Assembly: GCA_019454125.1 (NCBI GenBank)
Contig: CP075365.1
Span: 2,588,249-2,652,248, forward strand
DNA from: Fimbriimonadaceae bacterium
GTDB taxonomy: Bacteria > Armatimonadota > Fimbriimonadia > Fimbriimonadales > Fimbriimonadaceae
DNA: 64,000 bases
Direction: 5' to 3'
The translations under genes and the position numbers were made by a program. Each line of letters starts with the position of its first letter. Within the stretch, counting starts at the first letter, position 1. This document shows, one piece after another, positions 50,333 through 58,514 of this stretch. The notes below the pieces were generated by a model that was not told where the DNA came from, ran no database searches, and saw nothing but the letters and a program-made list of their open reading frames with translations.

Positions 50333-52437
50333 TACCGTCCTCCGACCTGCATGCTTTCCGTCTCCGACCTGCGATAGCTGCGCATCCACTCCTCCAGCGA
50401 GCGGTAGTTCTGCTCTGGGTCGCCCGTCAGGGAGAAGTAAGACGAGTTCCAGAGCACGCGGACCTTGACCGAGGCCCCGCGGACACGCCGGGCCGCGTAG
50501 CCCTGGCTGAAGTCGAACACGGTGCTTTGCCCGGCCCTGCCGCGGATGTCCGCATAGGCCACGTTCCGCGGCCCGTCCAGGCCGTCGATCTCGAGCTCCT
50601 GGTCATAGATCGGGTACGGCTGCACGCCTGGGGCCGAGACCCACATCTCCCCGACCACCACTTTCTGGCCCAGGTCGGCGATCGGGAAGTAGATCCGATA
50701 GGGGTCGCCCTGGGGGTTGCCGTTGCCGTCGAAGGTGCCACCGACCAGGCACTCGCCCGGCCCGAGCCCGTTGGCCCGGAAAACCCAAGCGGTTCGGTAC
50801 TGGCGAGTGGCCTTGAAGGGCTGCACCGACCACTCGCCGGAACCCATATAGTAGGCACGGAGGCTATGGCCGCTCATGTCCGGGGAGAGGATGGGATCGG
50901 TCCACGGCTGGTTCGGGTCGGTCGTCGGGTACGAGACGTAAAGGTTCACGCCCGGCACGTTCGGGTCGCAATCGCGGAACGTCACGAACCCGCGGAGGTA
51001 GTCCACCGTGTAGCCGCTGCGCGCGTCGCCCGGCAGGCCGCCGAGCACGATGCCGCCCGAATCCGTGTCCACGAGCACAAAGTCGTTCTGCTCCTTGTCC
51101 TGGGCGTTGGGCGCCTTCAGGTTCGGGACGGCGAGGTCGACGCCCGTGTAGGGGACTTGGTCCGCACCGAGCCTCCGCAAGTTGCGCACGACGTTCACGG
51201 AGAGCTTGACCGTGTCGCCCACGGCGGGCACCCGAAAGTCGTCGCGGATGATGCGCCAGTCGAAGACGGTGTAGTCGACCCGCGCGATCAGCGGCTCCGT
51301 CCGGCCGCCCGAAGTCCGGACGCGGAAGTCGAACGCCTCGGGGTTGACGACGATCGTGCCGACCGCGAACCCGCGCCCGCTCTGCGTGTTCTTGCCGTAG
51401 CCGAGCACCTTGTACTGGTAGGGGTCGGCGGCGTCGAACAGGTCGTCGCGCCGCAGTTCCTTAAAGACGCGCTGGCACCGGACGCTCCCCCCTTCGACCC
51501 CGATGAACTTGGAGGGGTCGAACTGGTTCGCGCCGCCGTTCAGGTCAGGCAGGGCCACAAGCTGCTTCAGCGAGACGACCCAGTAGTTCCCGTAGGGCGA
51601 CGCATAGGGTTGCGACTGGTTCGGGTCGAGGTTGGCCTGCACGATCACGTCGTACTGTTCGCCGTTGGGGCCGTTGTCATAGATGAAGCTGAAGGAGACG
51701 CGGTACTTGACGGCCGCGTTCGAATACGGCAGCCAGATCTGGTCCTCGCCGTCGAACGGCTCGCCGGAGACCGTGCCGCCCCCGTCCACGAGGTAGAACT
51801 CCCAGCTGTTCGGCCGCCGACGGTCCGAGGGCTGGTTGAAATTGCGGTCGCCGCGGCGGCGCACCATGTCGTTGCCGTAAACCTGCAAGACCCCGTCCTC
51901 ACCGACCAGCGTGTTCGCGTCGTTGTAGTAATAGGCCGGGCCGAACGTGAGTTGCACGAGGCTGCCCAGATAGTCGCCGGTCGTGTCCTTGATGGTCCGG
52001 GGGCCGGGCACCGGCTTCGTCTCGCCGATGACGCGGGTGAAGAGGTTCGGGCCGCTCACGTGGTACCACTTGCCGACCGGGTTGCCGTTCACCACGACGT
52101 CGCCGTTCACGTTGATCCGTCCGAACCCGTCGGTGTCCAGCTGCGGCATAAGGTCGCCGGGGCGGCGGTTCGTGTCGATCTGGACGCGGACGCCGCTCGC
52201 CGTGTTCACATAGACCACGGGCACGATCATCTCGGCGAGCTGCCCCTGCTGGCCCAAGATCCGCGCCATCTCGCTCTTGGCGAGTTGGGCGGCCACGGTG
52301 TTGTTCCGGGTGGCGCGCAAGAGGGCGAGGCCGGGCGGGAAGATCTGGACGACGGCGAGGATGCCGACGAGCAGGATCACGATGACCACCAGCACCTCGA
52401 TCAGCGAGGTTCCGTTCCGTTCGCGGCGGCGGGGCAT
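50332..52437 (-). CDS. giant PilV-like prepilin
   Basis: A 701-residue prepilin with signal MPRRRERNG-TSLIEVLVVIV, the PilV/GspI pattern (xSLIEVLV with Gly at -1 and Glu at +5). The helix continues GILAVVQIFPPGLALLRATR. The C-terminal ~640 residues are beta-rich, with no family known to me. Ordinary PilV is ~150 residues. I chose ATG over an upstream GTG five codons earlier because GAGA lies at a suitable distance. Confidence 0.83.
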   Translation of the reverse strand: MPRRRERNGTSLIEVLVVIVILLVGILAVVQIFPPGLALLRATRNNTVAAQLAKSEMARILGQQGQLAEMIVPVVYVNTASGVRVQIDTNRRPGDLMPQLDTDGFGRINVNGDVVVNGNPVGKWYHVSGPNLFTRVIGETKPVPGPRTIKDTTGDYLGSLVQLTFGPAYYYNDANTLVGEDGVLQVYGNDMVRRRGDRNFNQPSDRRRPNSWEFYLVDGGGTVSGEPFDGEDQIWLPYSNAAVKYRVSFSFIYDNGPNGEQYDVIVQANLDPNQSQPYASPYGNYWVVSLKQLVALPDLNGGANQFDPSKFIGVEGGSVRCQRVFKELRRDDLFDAADPYQYKVLGYGKNTQSGRGFAVGTIVVNPEAFDFRVRTSGGRTEPLIARVDYTVFDWRIIRDDFRVPAVGDTVKLSVNVVRNLRRLGADQVPYTGVDLAVPNLKAPNAQDKEQNDFVLVDTDSGGIVLGGLPGDARSGYTVDYLRGFVTFRDCDPNVPGVNLYVSYPTTDPNQPWTDPILSPDMSGHSLRAYYMGSGEWSVQPFKATRQYRTAWVFRANGLGPGECLVGGTFDGNGNPQGDPYRIYFPIADLGQKVVVGEMWVSAPGVQPYPIYDQELEIDGLDGPRNVAYADIRGRAGQSTVFDFSQGYAARRVRGASVKVRVLWNSSYFSLTGDPEQNYRSLEEWMRSYRRSETESMQVGGR

Positions 52438-52481
52438 AGCGTTCTCAGTCACGGGTGTCGGATCCGGCGAGCGCCGGCGGG

Positions 52482-53336
52482 TCAGGGCAGGATTCTCCAG
52501 GAACGCTGCGAAAGCTTGATCGAGTCGTACGGCTTGGCGGAGCCGCCCACAAAGACGGCGAGGTCCGCCCGGCCTTCCGTGGGCACGGTCGGCCGCTGGT
52601 AGTCGCGGAAAAGAGTGTTCCAGAACATCACGGTGCCGTCCGGCGGCTCGGAGTAGCCCAGTTGGCGCGGGTCGTCAAAGGCGTTCCCGCCCTGGTTGAT
52701 CGCGAACTCCGTCCAGAAGAGCGAGTAACGCATCTCGAAGTGCGAGGCGCCGTTGTCCTGCCGGTTCGTCTCGGTCACGTCGTAGCCCGAGACCTTATAG
52801 AACGCGAGTTGGCGCGACTGGTCGCTGCACGGGCGCAGGTCGTTGCAGACGGGTTCAGGATCGTCCAGATAGTTGTAGGCCTGGCGCGCTCCGGCGACGT
52901 CGTCGCCCGAATCAATCCTGCCGTCCCCGTTCAGGTCGAGCTCAGGGGCAGAGCCGGCCGCCCGAGGGTCGGCCGCAGGCCAGACCGCCGTCGTCAGGTC
53001 CGCGTTGCTCGCCCGGACATAGCTTGGCTTGAAGGTGACCAGGGAGTCGACCCGCCGAGGGTAGAGGAAGGAGCGCACCCGGTCCGCCGGGATCAGCTGT
53101 CCGCCGTTCCCGCTGGAATATTGCGCGTAGCCCAAGACAGCAGGCGGGAAACCGCCCTGGTCCGCCTTGTAAAGCAACATGGCGGTGCGGATGGTGTTCA
53201 TCGCGGAAATGTCCGCGCTCCTCGCCGCCGAACCCTTCGCCCGGGCGTAGACCGGGAAAATGGTGGCCGCAAGGATCGCGATGATCGCGATGACTGTAAG
53301 GAGCTCGATGAGCGTGATTGCTGAGTTCCGTCGCAT
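52482..53336 (-). CDS. prepilin-like protein (FimU/GspG-like) with Ala at -1
   Basis: A 284-residue pseudopilin, first of the four. The leader is MRRNSA-ITLIELLTVIAII: the usual Gly at -1 is Ala, and +1 is Ile. The helix continues FPVYARAKGSAARSADISAM as in GspG. The globular part has an EF-hand-like loop (LDLNGDGRIDSGDD), as major pseudopilins bind calcium. The start has AGGGG five bases upstream; a longer frame has no signal. It lies 97 bases after pilD. Confidence 0.85.
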   Translation of the reverse strand: MRRNSAITLIELLTVIAIIAILAATIFPVYARAKGSAARSADISAMNTIRTAMLLYKADQGGFPPAVLGYAQYSSGNGGQLIPADRVRSFLYPRRVDSLVTFKPSYVRASNADLTTAVWPAADPRAAGSAPELDLNGDGRIDSGDDVAGARQAYNYLDDPEPVCNDLRPCSDQSRQLAFYKVSGYDVTETNRQDNGASHFEMRYSLFWTEFAINQGGNAFDDPRQLGYSEPPDGTVMFWNTLFRDYQRPTVPTEGRADLAVFVGGSAKPYDSIKLSQRSWRILP

Positions 53337-53433
53337 ATATCCCCTGCCGACTCCGGAGGTATGACTGCCCCCTTCGACCCCGTGTTCCAAAATCCCAGCG
53401 AAGAAACCTGACCCGGCGAATCTGGCACGACCC

Positions 53434-54519
53434 TTAGGGGCCGCCCTCCAGGTTCCGGACGTAGGCATCGATCGCGGATCTCAACGGCCCTTCGAAGACG
53501 ACCGCGGCGATTGCCCCGGCGGCCAAATAAGGGCCAAACGGAATCATTGTGAGTTCTACCTGAGGCTCGTCTTCCAGTTCTTCGACCGAATAAGGGTTCT
53601 CTCCGAACCACAGTTCGTACAACTTTGGGACGAAAAGCCCGATAACGTCGATGCAAAGGACGTATCCGAGCCCGCACCAGACCAGCGAGCCGATGGATTC
53701 GGGCGCCTCGTCCTCCTCGGGCGTGCCCCCGGGCCGAATCGAAAAATCCGGGTTGCCCGGGATGGGAAGGTCGCCCGGGCCCTCCTCAGGATCCTTCACT
53801 TTGCCCGTCGCACGAAGGAGCACGATGAGAAGGCCGCCCACGGCCCCCAGGACCACGGCGATCCCAAAGCTGGCTAGCGCCAGGAAGGGAAAGAGGACGG
53901 CGCCGATCCCGCGCGCCATTTTGATGTCGCCGTGCCCCATCGCGTCCTTGCGGAAGAGGACGCGGCCCAGGAACGCTATGCCCCAGAGCACGCCGATGCC
54001 GGTGAGCGCCCCTGCGACGCTGGCCGGAAGCGGGCCGCTCCACGCCTCGGGCCGGCCCTGGTTCGCGAGCGCCAGGTTCTCACCCAGCCCGACGAACAGC
54101 ATGAACGCGTTGACCTGGTCCGGGATGATGTAGTGGGCCAGGTCCGTAAAGATCGCCGCCACCAGGGCCCCCGTAAAGAGCATGTAGGCGACCGCGCGGA
54201 CCGGGTCCCCGGTCGTGAAGGGGCCGCTCAGATGGATGTGCCAGATCGCGGCCCAAAGCGTGCCGGTGATCGCTTCGACGACGAGGTAGCGCGGGGAGAC
54301 CCGCTCCTTGCAGTGGCGGCACCGCCCCCGGAGAAGGATCCAGCTGAGGATCGGTACGAGGTCGATCGCCGTCAGGCGGCTCTTGCAGCTCGGACAGAAG
54401 CTATAGGCGGGCCGCCACGAAGAGAGGCCCCTGGGAAGGCGGTAGACAATGACGTTGATGAAGCTGCCGACCGCAGCCCCGATCAGGAAACCGATTATCC
54501 AAGTCCACTCTGGAAACAC
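53434..54519 (-). CDS. pilD: prepilin peptidase (type IV leader peptidase)
   Basis: A 361-residue inner-membrane aspartic protease and methylase that processes prepilins. The N-terminus has the expected FLIGAAVGSFINVIVYRLP, and the zinc-type Cys pairs FCPSCKSR and CRHCKE. The two catalytic Asp are in FTDLAHYIIPD and MGHGDIKMARGIGA. It is longer than usual (~260-290) because of an acidic loop (VKDPEEGPGDLP) and extra residues near the C-terminus before the last helix. The GTG start is preceded by AAGGAAGG. It leads the operon of giant pilins. Confidence 0.93.
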   Translation of the reverse strand: MFPEWTWIIGFLIGAAVGSFINVIVYRLPRGLSSWRPAYSFCPSCKSRLTAIDLVPILSWILLRGRCRHCKERVSPRYLVVEAITGTLWAAIWHIHLSGPFTTGDPVRAVAYMLFTGALVAAIFTDLAHYIIPDQVNAFMLFVGLGENLALANQGRPEAWSGPLPASVAGALTGIGVLWGIAFLGRVLFRKDAMGHGDIKMARGIGAVLFPFLALASFGIAVVLGAVGGLLIVLLRATGKVKDPEEGPGDLPIPGNPDFSIRPGGTPEEDEAPESIGSLVWCGLGYVLCIDVIGLFVPKLYELWFGENPYSVEELEDEPQVELTMIPFGPYLAAGAIAAVVFEGPLRSAIDAYVRNLEGGP

Positions 54520-54672
54520 TTGCCCTTCCTTGGACCCCCGCCCAATTGCGAGGCTACCGCATCCCTGATTGTCGGTTCGCCCCGCAAGGTTCGGCACCCG
54601 CGGGCGGCCTGGAAGGGCCAAACCGCCGCACAGGCGACCCCTCGCCCGAGGCCCGACGTCAGAATAGGAAAG
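54520..54672. other. intergenic region between divergent pilD and DsbD-N-like gene
   Basis: This 153-base gap must carry promoters in both directions, including that of the 21-kb pilin operon. I see no convincing sigma70 boxes, so an alternative sigma factor or a poor consensus is likely. Confidence 0.5.
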
Positions 54673-55452
54673 ATGTTGCCGCTGATCGCCGCCGCCCTGC
54701 TCGGGGCCCAAGCCTCCCCCTCCCACAGTTCGGTACGCCTCCTCGCGGGCGATTACAACCCCGGGCCGAACGCGAAACTCGAGATCGGGCTGGAAGTCAA
54801 GCTCGAACCGGGCTGGCACACCTATTGGCTGAACCCGGGCGACTCTGGCTCGCCGATCAAGGTGGACCTGACGTTGCCCGAAGGCTGGACCGCCGAGAAC
54901 TGGCGCTGGCCCGCGCCCGACCGGTTTGAAACGGCCGGCATCGTCAGTTTTGGCTACAGCGAGCGCGCGGTTCTTCACGCCACCGTGACGACCGGGCCGA
55001 CCCCCCTCGAAGCGGCCCAGATCAAGGCGGACGTCCGCCTCCTCGTCTGCGAGGACGCCTGCGTGCCCGAGAGCGGCTCCGCGACCCTTGACCTGAAATC
55101 TGGTCGCCAAGCGGACGCCGAGCTCGAAGAGACGGCAAAACTCATCCCGGCCATCGCGACCAACGCCAACGCCACCTTCGCCTGGGGGAAGCAGGTCGTC
55201 CTGGAGTTCGACACCGAAGTCTGGCCCGCCTCGGGCCATGTGCAGTTCTTCCCGGCCAAGCCCGGGACCATCGACCACGCGACCCCCGTGCTGGAAGCGG
55301 AAGGGTCTGCCGGCCATTGGACGTTGGAGTTGAAACCCTCCGAGTACCTCCAAGAGGTGCCGGAGACGCTCGAGGGGGTCGCGATCCCGGTGAACGCGAA
55401 CGGCCGCGCCATTGGTCCGGCCCTTTGGATCTCGGCTAAAAAGAAAGCCTAG
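54673..55452 (+). CDS. DsbD N-terminal-domain-like exported protein
   Basis: A 259-residue periplasmic protein with a signal peptide (LPLIAAALLGAQA). The domain resembles the thiol-transfer domain of DsbD/ScsB: KLEPGWHTYWLNPGDSGSPI, then LLVCEDACVPESGSATLDL with a C-x3-C pair in the position of the redox Cys. It lacks the membrane and thioredoxin parts of DsbD. The start was chosen at the ATG after AGGAAAG that begins the signal sequence. A redoxin gene follows 38 bases later, so the two probably work together in disulfide handling. Confidence 0.82.
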   Translation: MLPLIAAALLGAQASPSHSSVRLLAGDYNPGPNAKLEIGLEVKLEPGWHTYWLNPGDSGSPIKVDLTLPEGWTAENWRWPAPDRFETAGIVSFGYSERAVLHATVTTGPTPLEAAQIKADVRLLVCEDACVPESGSATLDLKSGRQADAELEETAKLIPAIATNANATFAWGKQVVLEFDTEVWPASGHVQFFPAKPGTIDHATPVLEAEGSAGHWTLELKPSEYLQEVPETLEGVAIPVNANGRAIGPALWISAKKKA

Positions 55453-55490
55453 CGGGTGACCCTGCCGCGACTGAGATCGTATAAGCCGGT

Positions 55491-56096
55491 ATGACGCCAA
55501 TCGCGATCGCGTCCCTTGGCATGGCCTTCTTGGCGCCCGCCCTGGACGATTCGGCAACCGTGGGCTCGCCCGCCCCCGCCTTCACCTTGACCGACACGCT
55601 CGGCCAAGAGCGTTCGCTCGCGGACTATAAAGGCAAGTACGTCGTGCTCGAGTGGACGAACCACCTCTGCCCCTATGTGCAGAGGCACTATGGAAGCGGC
55701 AACATGCAGGCCACCCAGGCTTGGGCGGTCGAGAAGGGCGCCGTGTGGCTCACCATCGTCTCGTCCGCGCCCGGCAAGCAAGGCTACGTCGATGCCAGCG
55801 CCGGTAACGAGGTGGTCCAGAAGCACGGGGCCAAGAGCACGGCCATGCTCCTCGACCCGACGGGCCGGACCGGCAAGCTCTACGGTGCCAAGACCACGCC
55901 CGATATGTTCGTGATCAATCCCGAGGGCACCCTCATCTATAGAGGTGCGATCGACGACAAACCGGACGCGCCCCAAACCGAGACCAAGAACGCGCGCAAC
56001 CACGTGAAGGCCGCCTTGGAAGAAGCGATGGCGGGCCGCGAGGTCTCGGTCAAGACGACCCAACCCTACGGTTGCAGCGTCAAGTACGCGAACTAA
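55491..56096 (+). CDS. exported redoxin (thioredoxin-fold) protein
   Basis: A 201-residue protein with a signal-like N-terminus (IAIASLGMAFLAPALD) and a redoxin/AhpC-TSA domain: GSPAPAFTLTDTLGQERSLA, VVLEWTNHLCPYVQRHY, KTTPDMFVINPEGTLIYRGA. The active-site Cys in LCPYV has no CxxC partner. A second Cys sits near the C-terminus in QPYGCSVKY, a feature shared by this redoxin subfamily. It may be a periplasmic peroxidase or a partner of the DsbD-like protein just upstream. Confidence 0.88.
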   Translation: MTPIAIASLGMAFLAPALDDSATVGSPAPAFTLTDTLGQERSLADYKGKYVVLEWTNHLCPYVQRHYGSGNMQATQAWAVEKGAVWLTIVSSAPGKQGYVDASAGNEVVQKHGAKSTAMLLDPTGRTGKLYGAKTTPDMFVINPEGTLIYRGAIDDKPDAPQTETKNARNHVKAALEEAMAGREVSVKTTQPYGCSVKYAN

Positions 56097-56107
56097 GCGC
56101 GGACACC

Positions 56108-56164
56108 AAGCCCTTCCCTTGTCTGCCGGGCCTTGGAAGATGAGGGAAGGGTTTGGGAGGAGAA
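56108..56164 (+). repeat. diverged copy of the 75-base hairpin repeat
   Basis: AAGCCCTTCCCTT pairs with GAGGGAAGGGTTT, followed by GGGAGGAGA. It shares the outer arms and GA-rich tail of the three copies near 58.4-60.2 kb but lacks most of the inner stem. It lies between the redoxin and TPR-redoxin genes. Confidence 0.55.
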
Positions 56165-56222
56165 CTTTCTTGCCGCAAAACGGTCAGCTTGACCGGACAC
56201 CGTGCCATGCTTGAGAACTGGC

Positions 56223-58400
56223 ATGAAGCACATCGCCCTCGCCTTGCTCACCGTCGCCTTCGGCACCGCCCTTGCTGACGAGGTGGGGATGGGGCACTCG
56301 AGGCACGGCGCCGCCTTCGACGCCGGCCTTCGCTTGCGACCCTGGAAGATGGAAGGCGTCGGCACCGCGCCCTTCCCAATCTCGACGAAGAACCCCGAGG
56401 TCCAGGCTTGGTACGACCAAGGCAACGCGCTTCTGCACAGCTTTTGGTTCGAGGAGGCCGAGCGCGCCTTCCGCTGGTGCCACAAGCTCGAACCCGAGAA
56501 CGCGATGGCCTACCTGGGCATGGCGCGCTGCGGCTTGACGTGGTTCACAATCTCGAGCCCGGGAGGCGAGGGGCTCAAGCGCTATCGCGACTTCCTGGTC
56601 GAGGCCGTCAAGCGAAAGGAGGGGCTCCCCGAGCGCGAACGGATGTACATCGAGGCCTGGGAGGCCTCGTGCCTTGGCGCAAACGAGCCGGGGAAGGTGA
56701 TCGTCGAGAAGCTCAGCGCGATCTGCATCAAGTATCCGCAGGACATGGAAGCCAAGGCCCTGCTCGGCCTCTTCAACATCGGCCTCGGGAGCCCGGTCGC
56801 GAACGACTCGCTCCTCAAGGAGGTCCTCAGGGCGAACCCGATGCACCCGGGCGCGCACCACGCGAGAATCCACAACTGGGACGGCTGGAACTCCGAGGAG
56901 GCCATCGCCAGCTGCGAGCTTTATGGCAAAGCCGCGCCCGGGGTCGGACATTCGCTCCACATGCCCGGACACATCTATTCGAAGGTGGGCATGTGGCACG
57001 AGGCGGCGATCGCGATGGACAGCGCCACCCGGGTCGAGTTGCGCTACATGAACGACCGCTTTGCCCTCCCCTACGAGACCTGGAACTACCAGCACAACCG
57101 CGACTACCTTTGCTACATCCAAGAACAACTCGGCCGGGCCGAGGACAGCCTACGCGGCGCGCGCGACCTCGTCAACGCGCCCCAAGACCCGGATGTGAAC
57201 CCAGGCGAGACATGGTGGACGCAGCTTCCCCTCATGCGTGCCCTCGTGAAGTTCGAGCGTTGGGACGAGATTCTGGACCCGAAGACGTGGCGGACGAGCT
57301 CGTCGACGGATTTCGAACTCTTCCGGTCGGCAGCCGAAGCCTTGGCATTGGTCAGCAAAGGCGACAAGACCGGGGCGCGGGAGAAGTTGCGCGGCGTCCG
57401 CGAGTCGATGGCAAAGATGCTGGCCGAGGAGACTGCCAGAGACCCTTCCCGGGCCGAGCAACTCAAGGCTGAGTTCGAGCAAAGGCAGCCGGCGCTGATC
57501 CGTGTCGCCGAGGCGCGCCTCAAGATGCTCGAGGGCGACCGCCTAGGAGGGCTCTCCATCCTTATGGGGGCAGCCGAGGACGAACTCAAGACGCGGGAAA
57601 AGAGGGCATATCCGAACGACCCGGCCATGGACGCCTGGCCCCTGACGCGGATCTTGGGCGACGCCTTCGCCGAGCGCGGCGACCACCGCGCCGCCATCGA
57701 CGCCTACGAAAAGGGCCTCGCGCAAGAGCCGAACGACGGGTGGTGCCTGGCGGGGTTGGCGAAGTCGTGGTCGGCGCTGGGCGAGCGCGAGAAGGCTCGC
57801 GGCTTCGCCGGCCAGATGATGGCGGTCTGGAGCGGGGCCGACAAAGGCATCCGCGCGATGGACGAGGTCGCCGCCCTCGACCTTGGCGCCCGGCCCACGC
57901 CGAAAACGCTCAGGCCCGAACGGACTTACGTGCCGAGCGACCTGGACAAGCTCGGCCCCAGCAACTGGCGACCCTTCCCCGCCCCTCGGCTCGAAGGACT
58001 CGACCCGGAAGGAAGACCGGTCCGGCTCGAAGAGTTTCGAGGGAAGAACGTCTTGCTCGTCTTTTACCTGTCGGACCAGTGCGTCCACTGCATTGAGCAG
58101 CTGGCCGCGATCAACGGACGGATGGCAGAGTTTGAGGCGAACGACACGGTCGTCCTCGCCTGCAGCGGGGACGCGCCGGAGAAGAACAAGATGAACCAGC
58201 TTGCCTCGTTCCAGATCAAGCTCGTCTCAGACACCGGCCACGACAACGCCCGGCGCTTCTCGTCCTATGACGACTTCGAAGACATCGAGCTGCACTCGAC
58301 GATCCTTATCGACAAGGACGGCCGGGTCCGCTGGAAGCGCACAGGCGGCGATCCTTTCACGAAGCTGGACTACCTCCTGGCCGAGATCAAACGCTGGTAG
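56223..58400 (+). CDS. TPR-redoxin exported protein
   Basis: A 725-residue exported protein (signal HIALALLTVAFGTALA). The first ~560 residues are helical tetratricopeptide-like repeats, e.g. WYDQGNALLHSFWFEEAERA and HSLHMPGHIYSKVGMWHEAA. The last ~150 form a peroxiredoxin-like domain: APRLEGLDPEGRPVRLEEFR, FYLSDQCVHCIEQLAAI with a CxxC pair, and LHSTILIDKDGRVRWKRTGG. The start was placed at the ATG beginning the signal. It follows two other thiol-redox genes. The substrate is unknown. Confidence 0.85.
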   Translation: MKHIALALLTVAFGTALADEVGMGHSRHGAAFDAGLRLRPWKMEGVGTAPFPISTKNPEVQAWYDQGNALLHSFWFEEAERAFRWCHKLEPENAMAYLGMARCGLTWFTISSPGGEGLKRYRDFLVEAVKRKEGLPERERMYIEAWEASCLGANEPGKVIVEKLSAICIKYPQDMEAKALLGLFNIGLGSPVANDSLLKEVLRANPMHPGAHHARIHNWDGWNSEEAIASCELYGKAAPGVGHSLHMPGHIYSKVGMWHEAAIAMDSATRVELRYMNDRFALPYETWNYQHNRDYLCYIQEQLGRAEDSLRGARDLVNAPQDPDVNPGETWWTQLPLMRALVKFERWDEILDPKTWRTSSSTDFELFRSAAEALALVSKGDKTGAREKLRGVRESMAKMLAEETARDPSRAEQLKAEFEQRQPALIRVAEARLKMLEGDRLGGLSILMGAAEDELKTREKRAYPNDPAMDAWPLTRILGDAFAERGDHRAAIDAYEKGLAQEPNDGWCLAGLAKSWSALGEREKARGFAGQMMAVWSGADKGIRAMDEVAALDLGARPTPKTLRPERTYVPSDLDKLGPSNWRPFPAPRLEGLDPEGRPVRLEEFRGKNVLLVFYLSDQCVHCIEQLAAINGRMAEFEANDTVVLACSGDAPEKNKMNQLASFQIKLVSDTGHDNARRFSSYDDFEDIELHSTILIDKDGRVRWKRTGGDPFTKLDYLLAEIKRW

Positions 58401-58475
58401 TCCGGAGCCCCTCCCTCGGCTTTGACGGGATGCCTTGTGCCCGGCGAAACTGAGGGAGGGGTTGGGGAGGGAGAT
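58401..58475 (+). repeat. 75-base hairpin repeat, solo copy
   Basis: Starts TCCGGAGCCCC immediately after the TAG of the TPR-redoxin gene and ends GGGAGAT. CCCCTCCCTC pairs with GAGGGAGGGG around an inner GACGGG stem. It differs from the copy at 59631-59705 at three of 75 positions. Confidence 0.9.
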
Positions 58476-58514
58476 CCGGGGCGGGTGGACGTTGCCGGTA
58501 GACTCGCCAGACCC

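Noticed and set aside
40345..52602. Several 690-980-codon plus-strand frames opposite the giant pilin and propeller genes
   Set aside because: Same shadow effect; none has a start context or recognisable motif, while the minus frames have clear prepilin or export signals.
54520..55557. Long N-terminal extension of pilD across the DsbD-N-like gene
   Set aside because: It lies antisense to a gene with a signal peptide and family motifs; the GTG with AAGGAAGG gives the standard PilD N-terminus.
58422..58514. Upstream start for the second DegT gene
   Set aside because: These codons are the hairpin repeat itself; the same peptide pattern appears at the other repeat copies.
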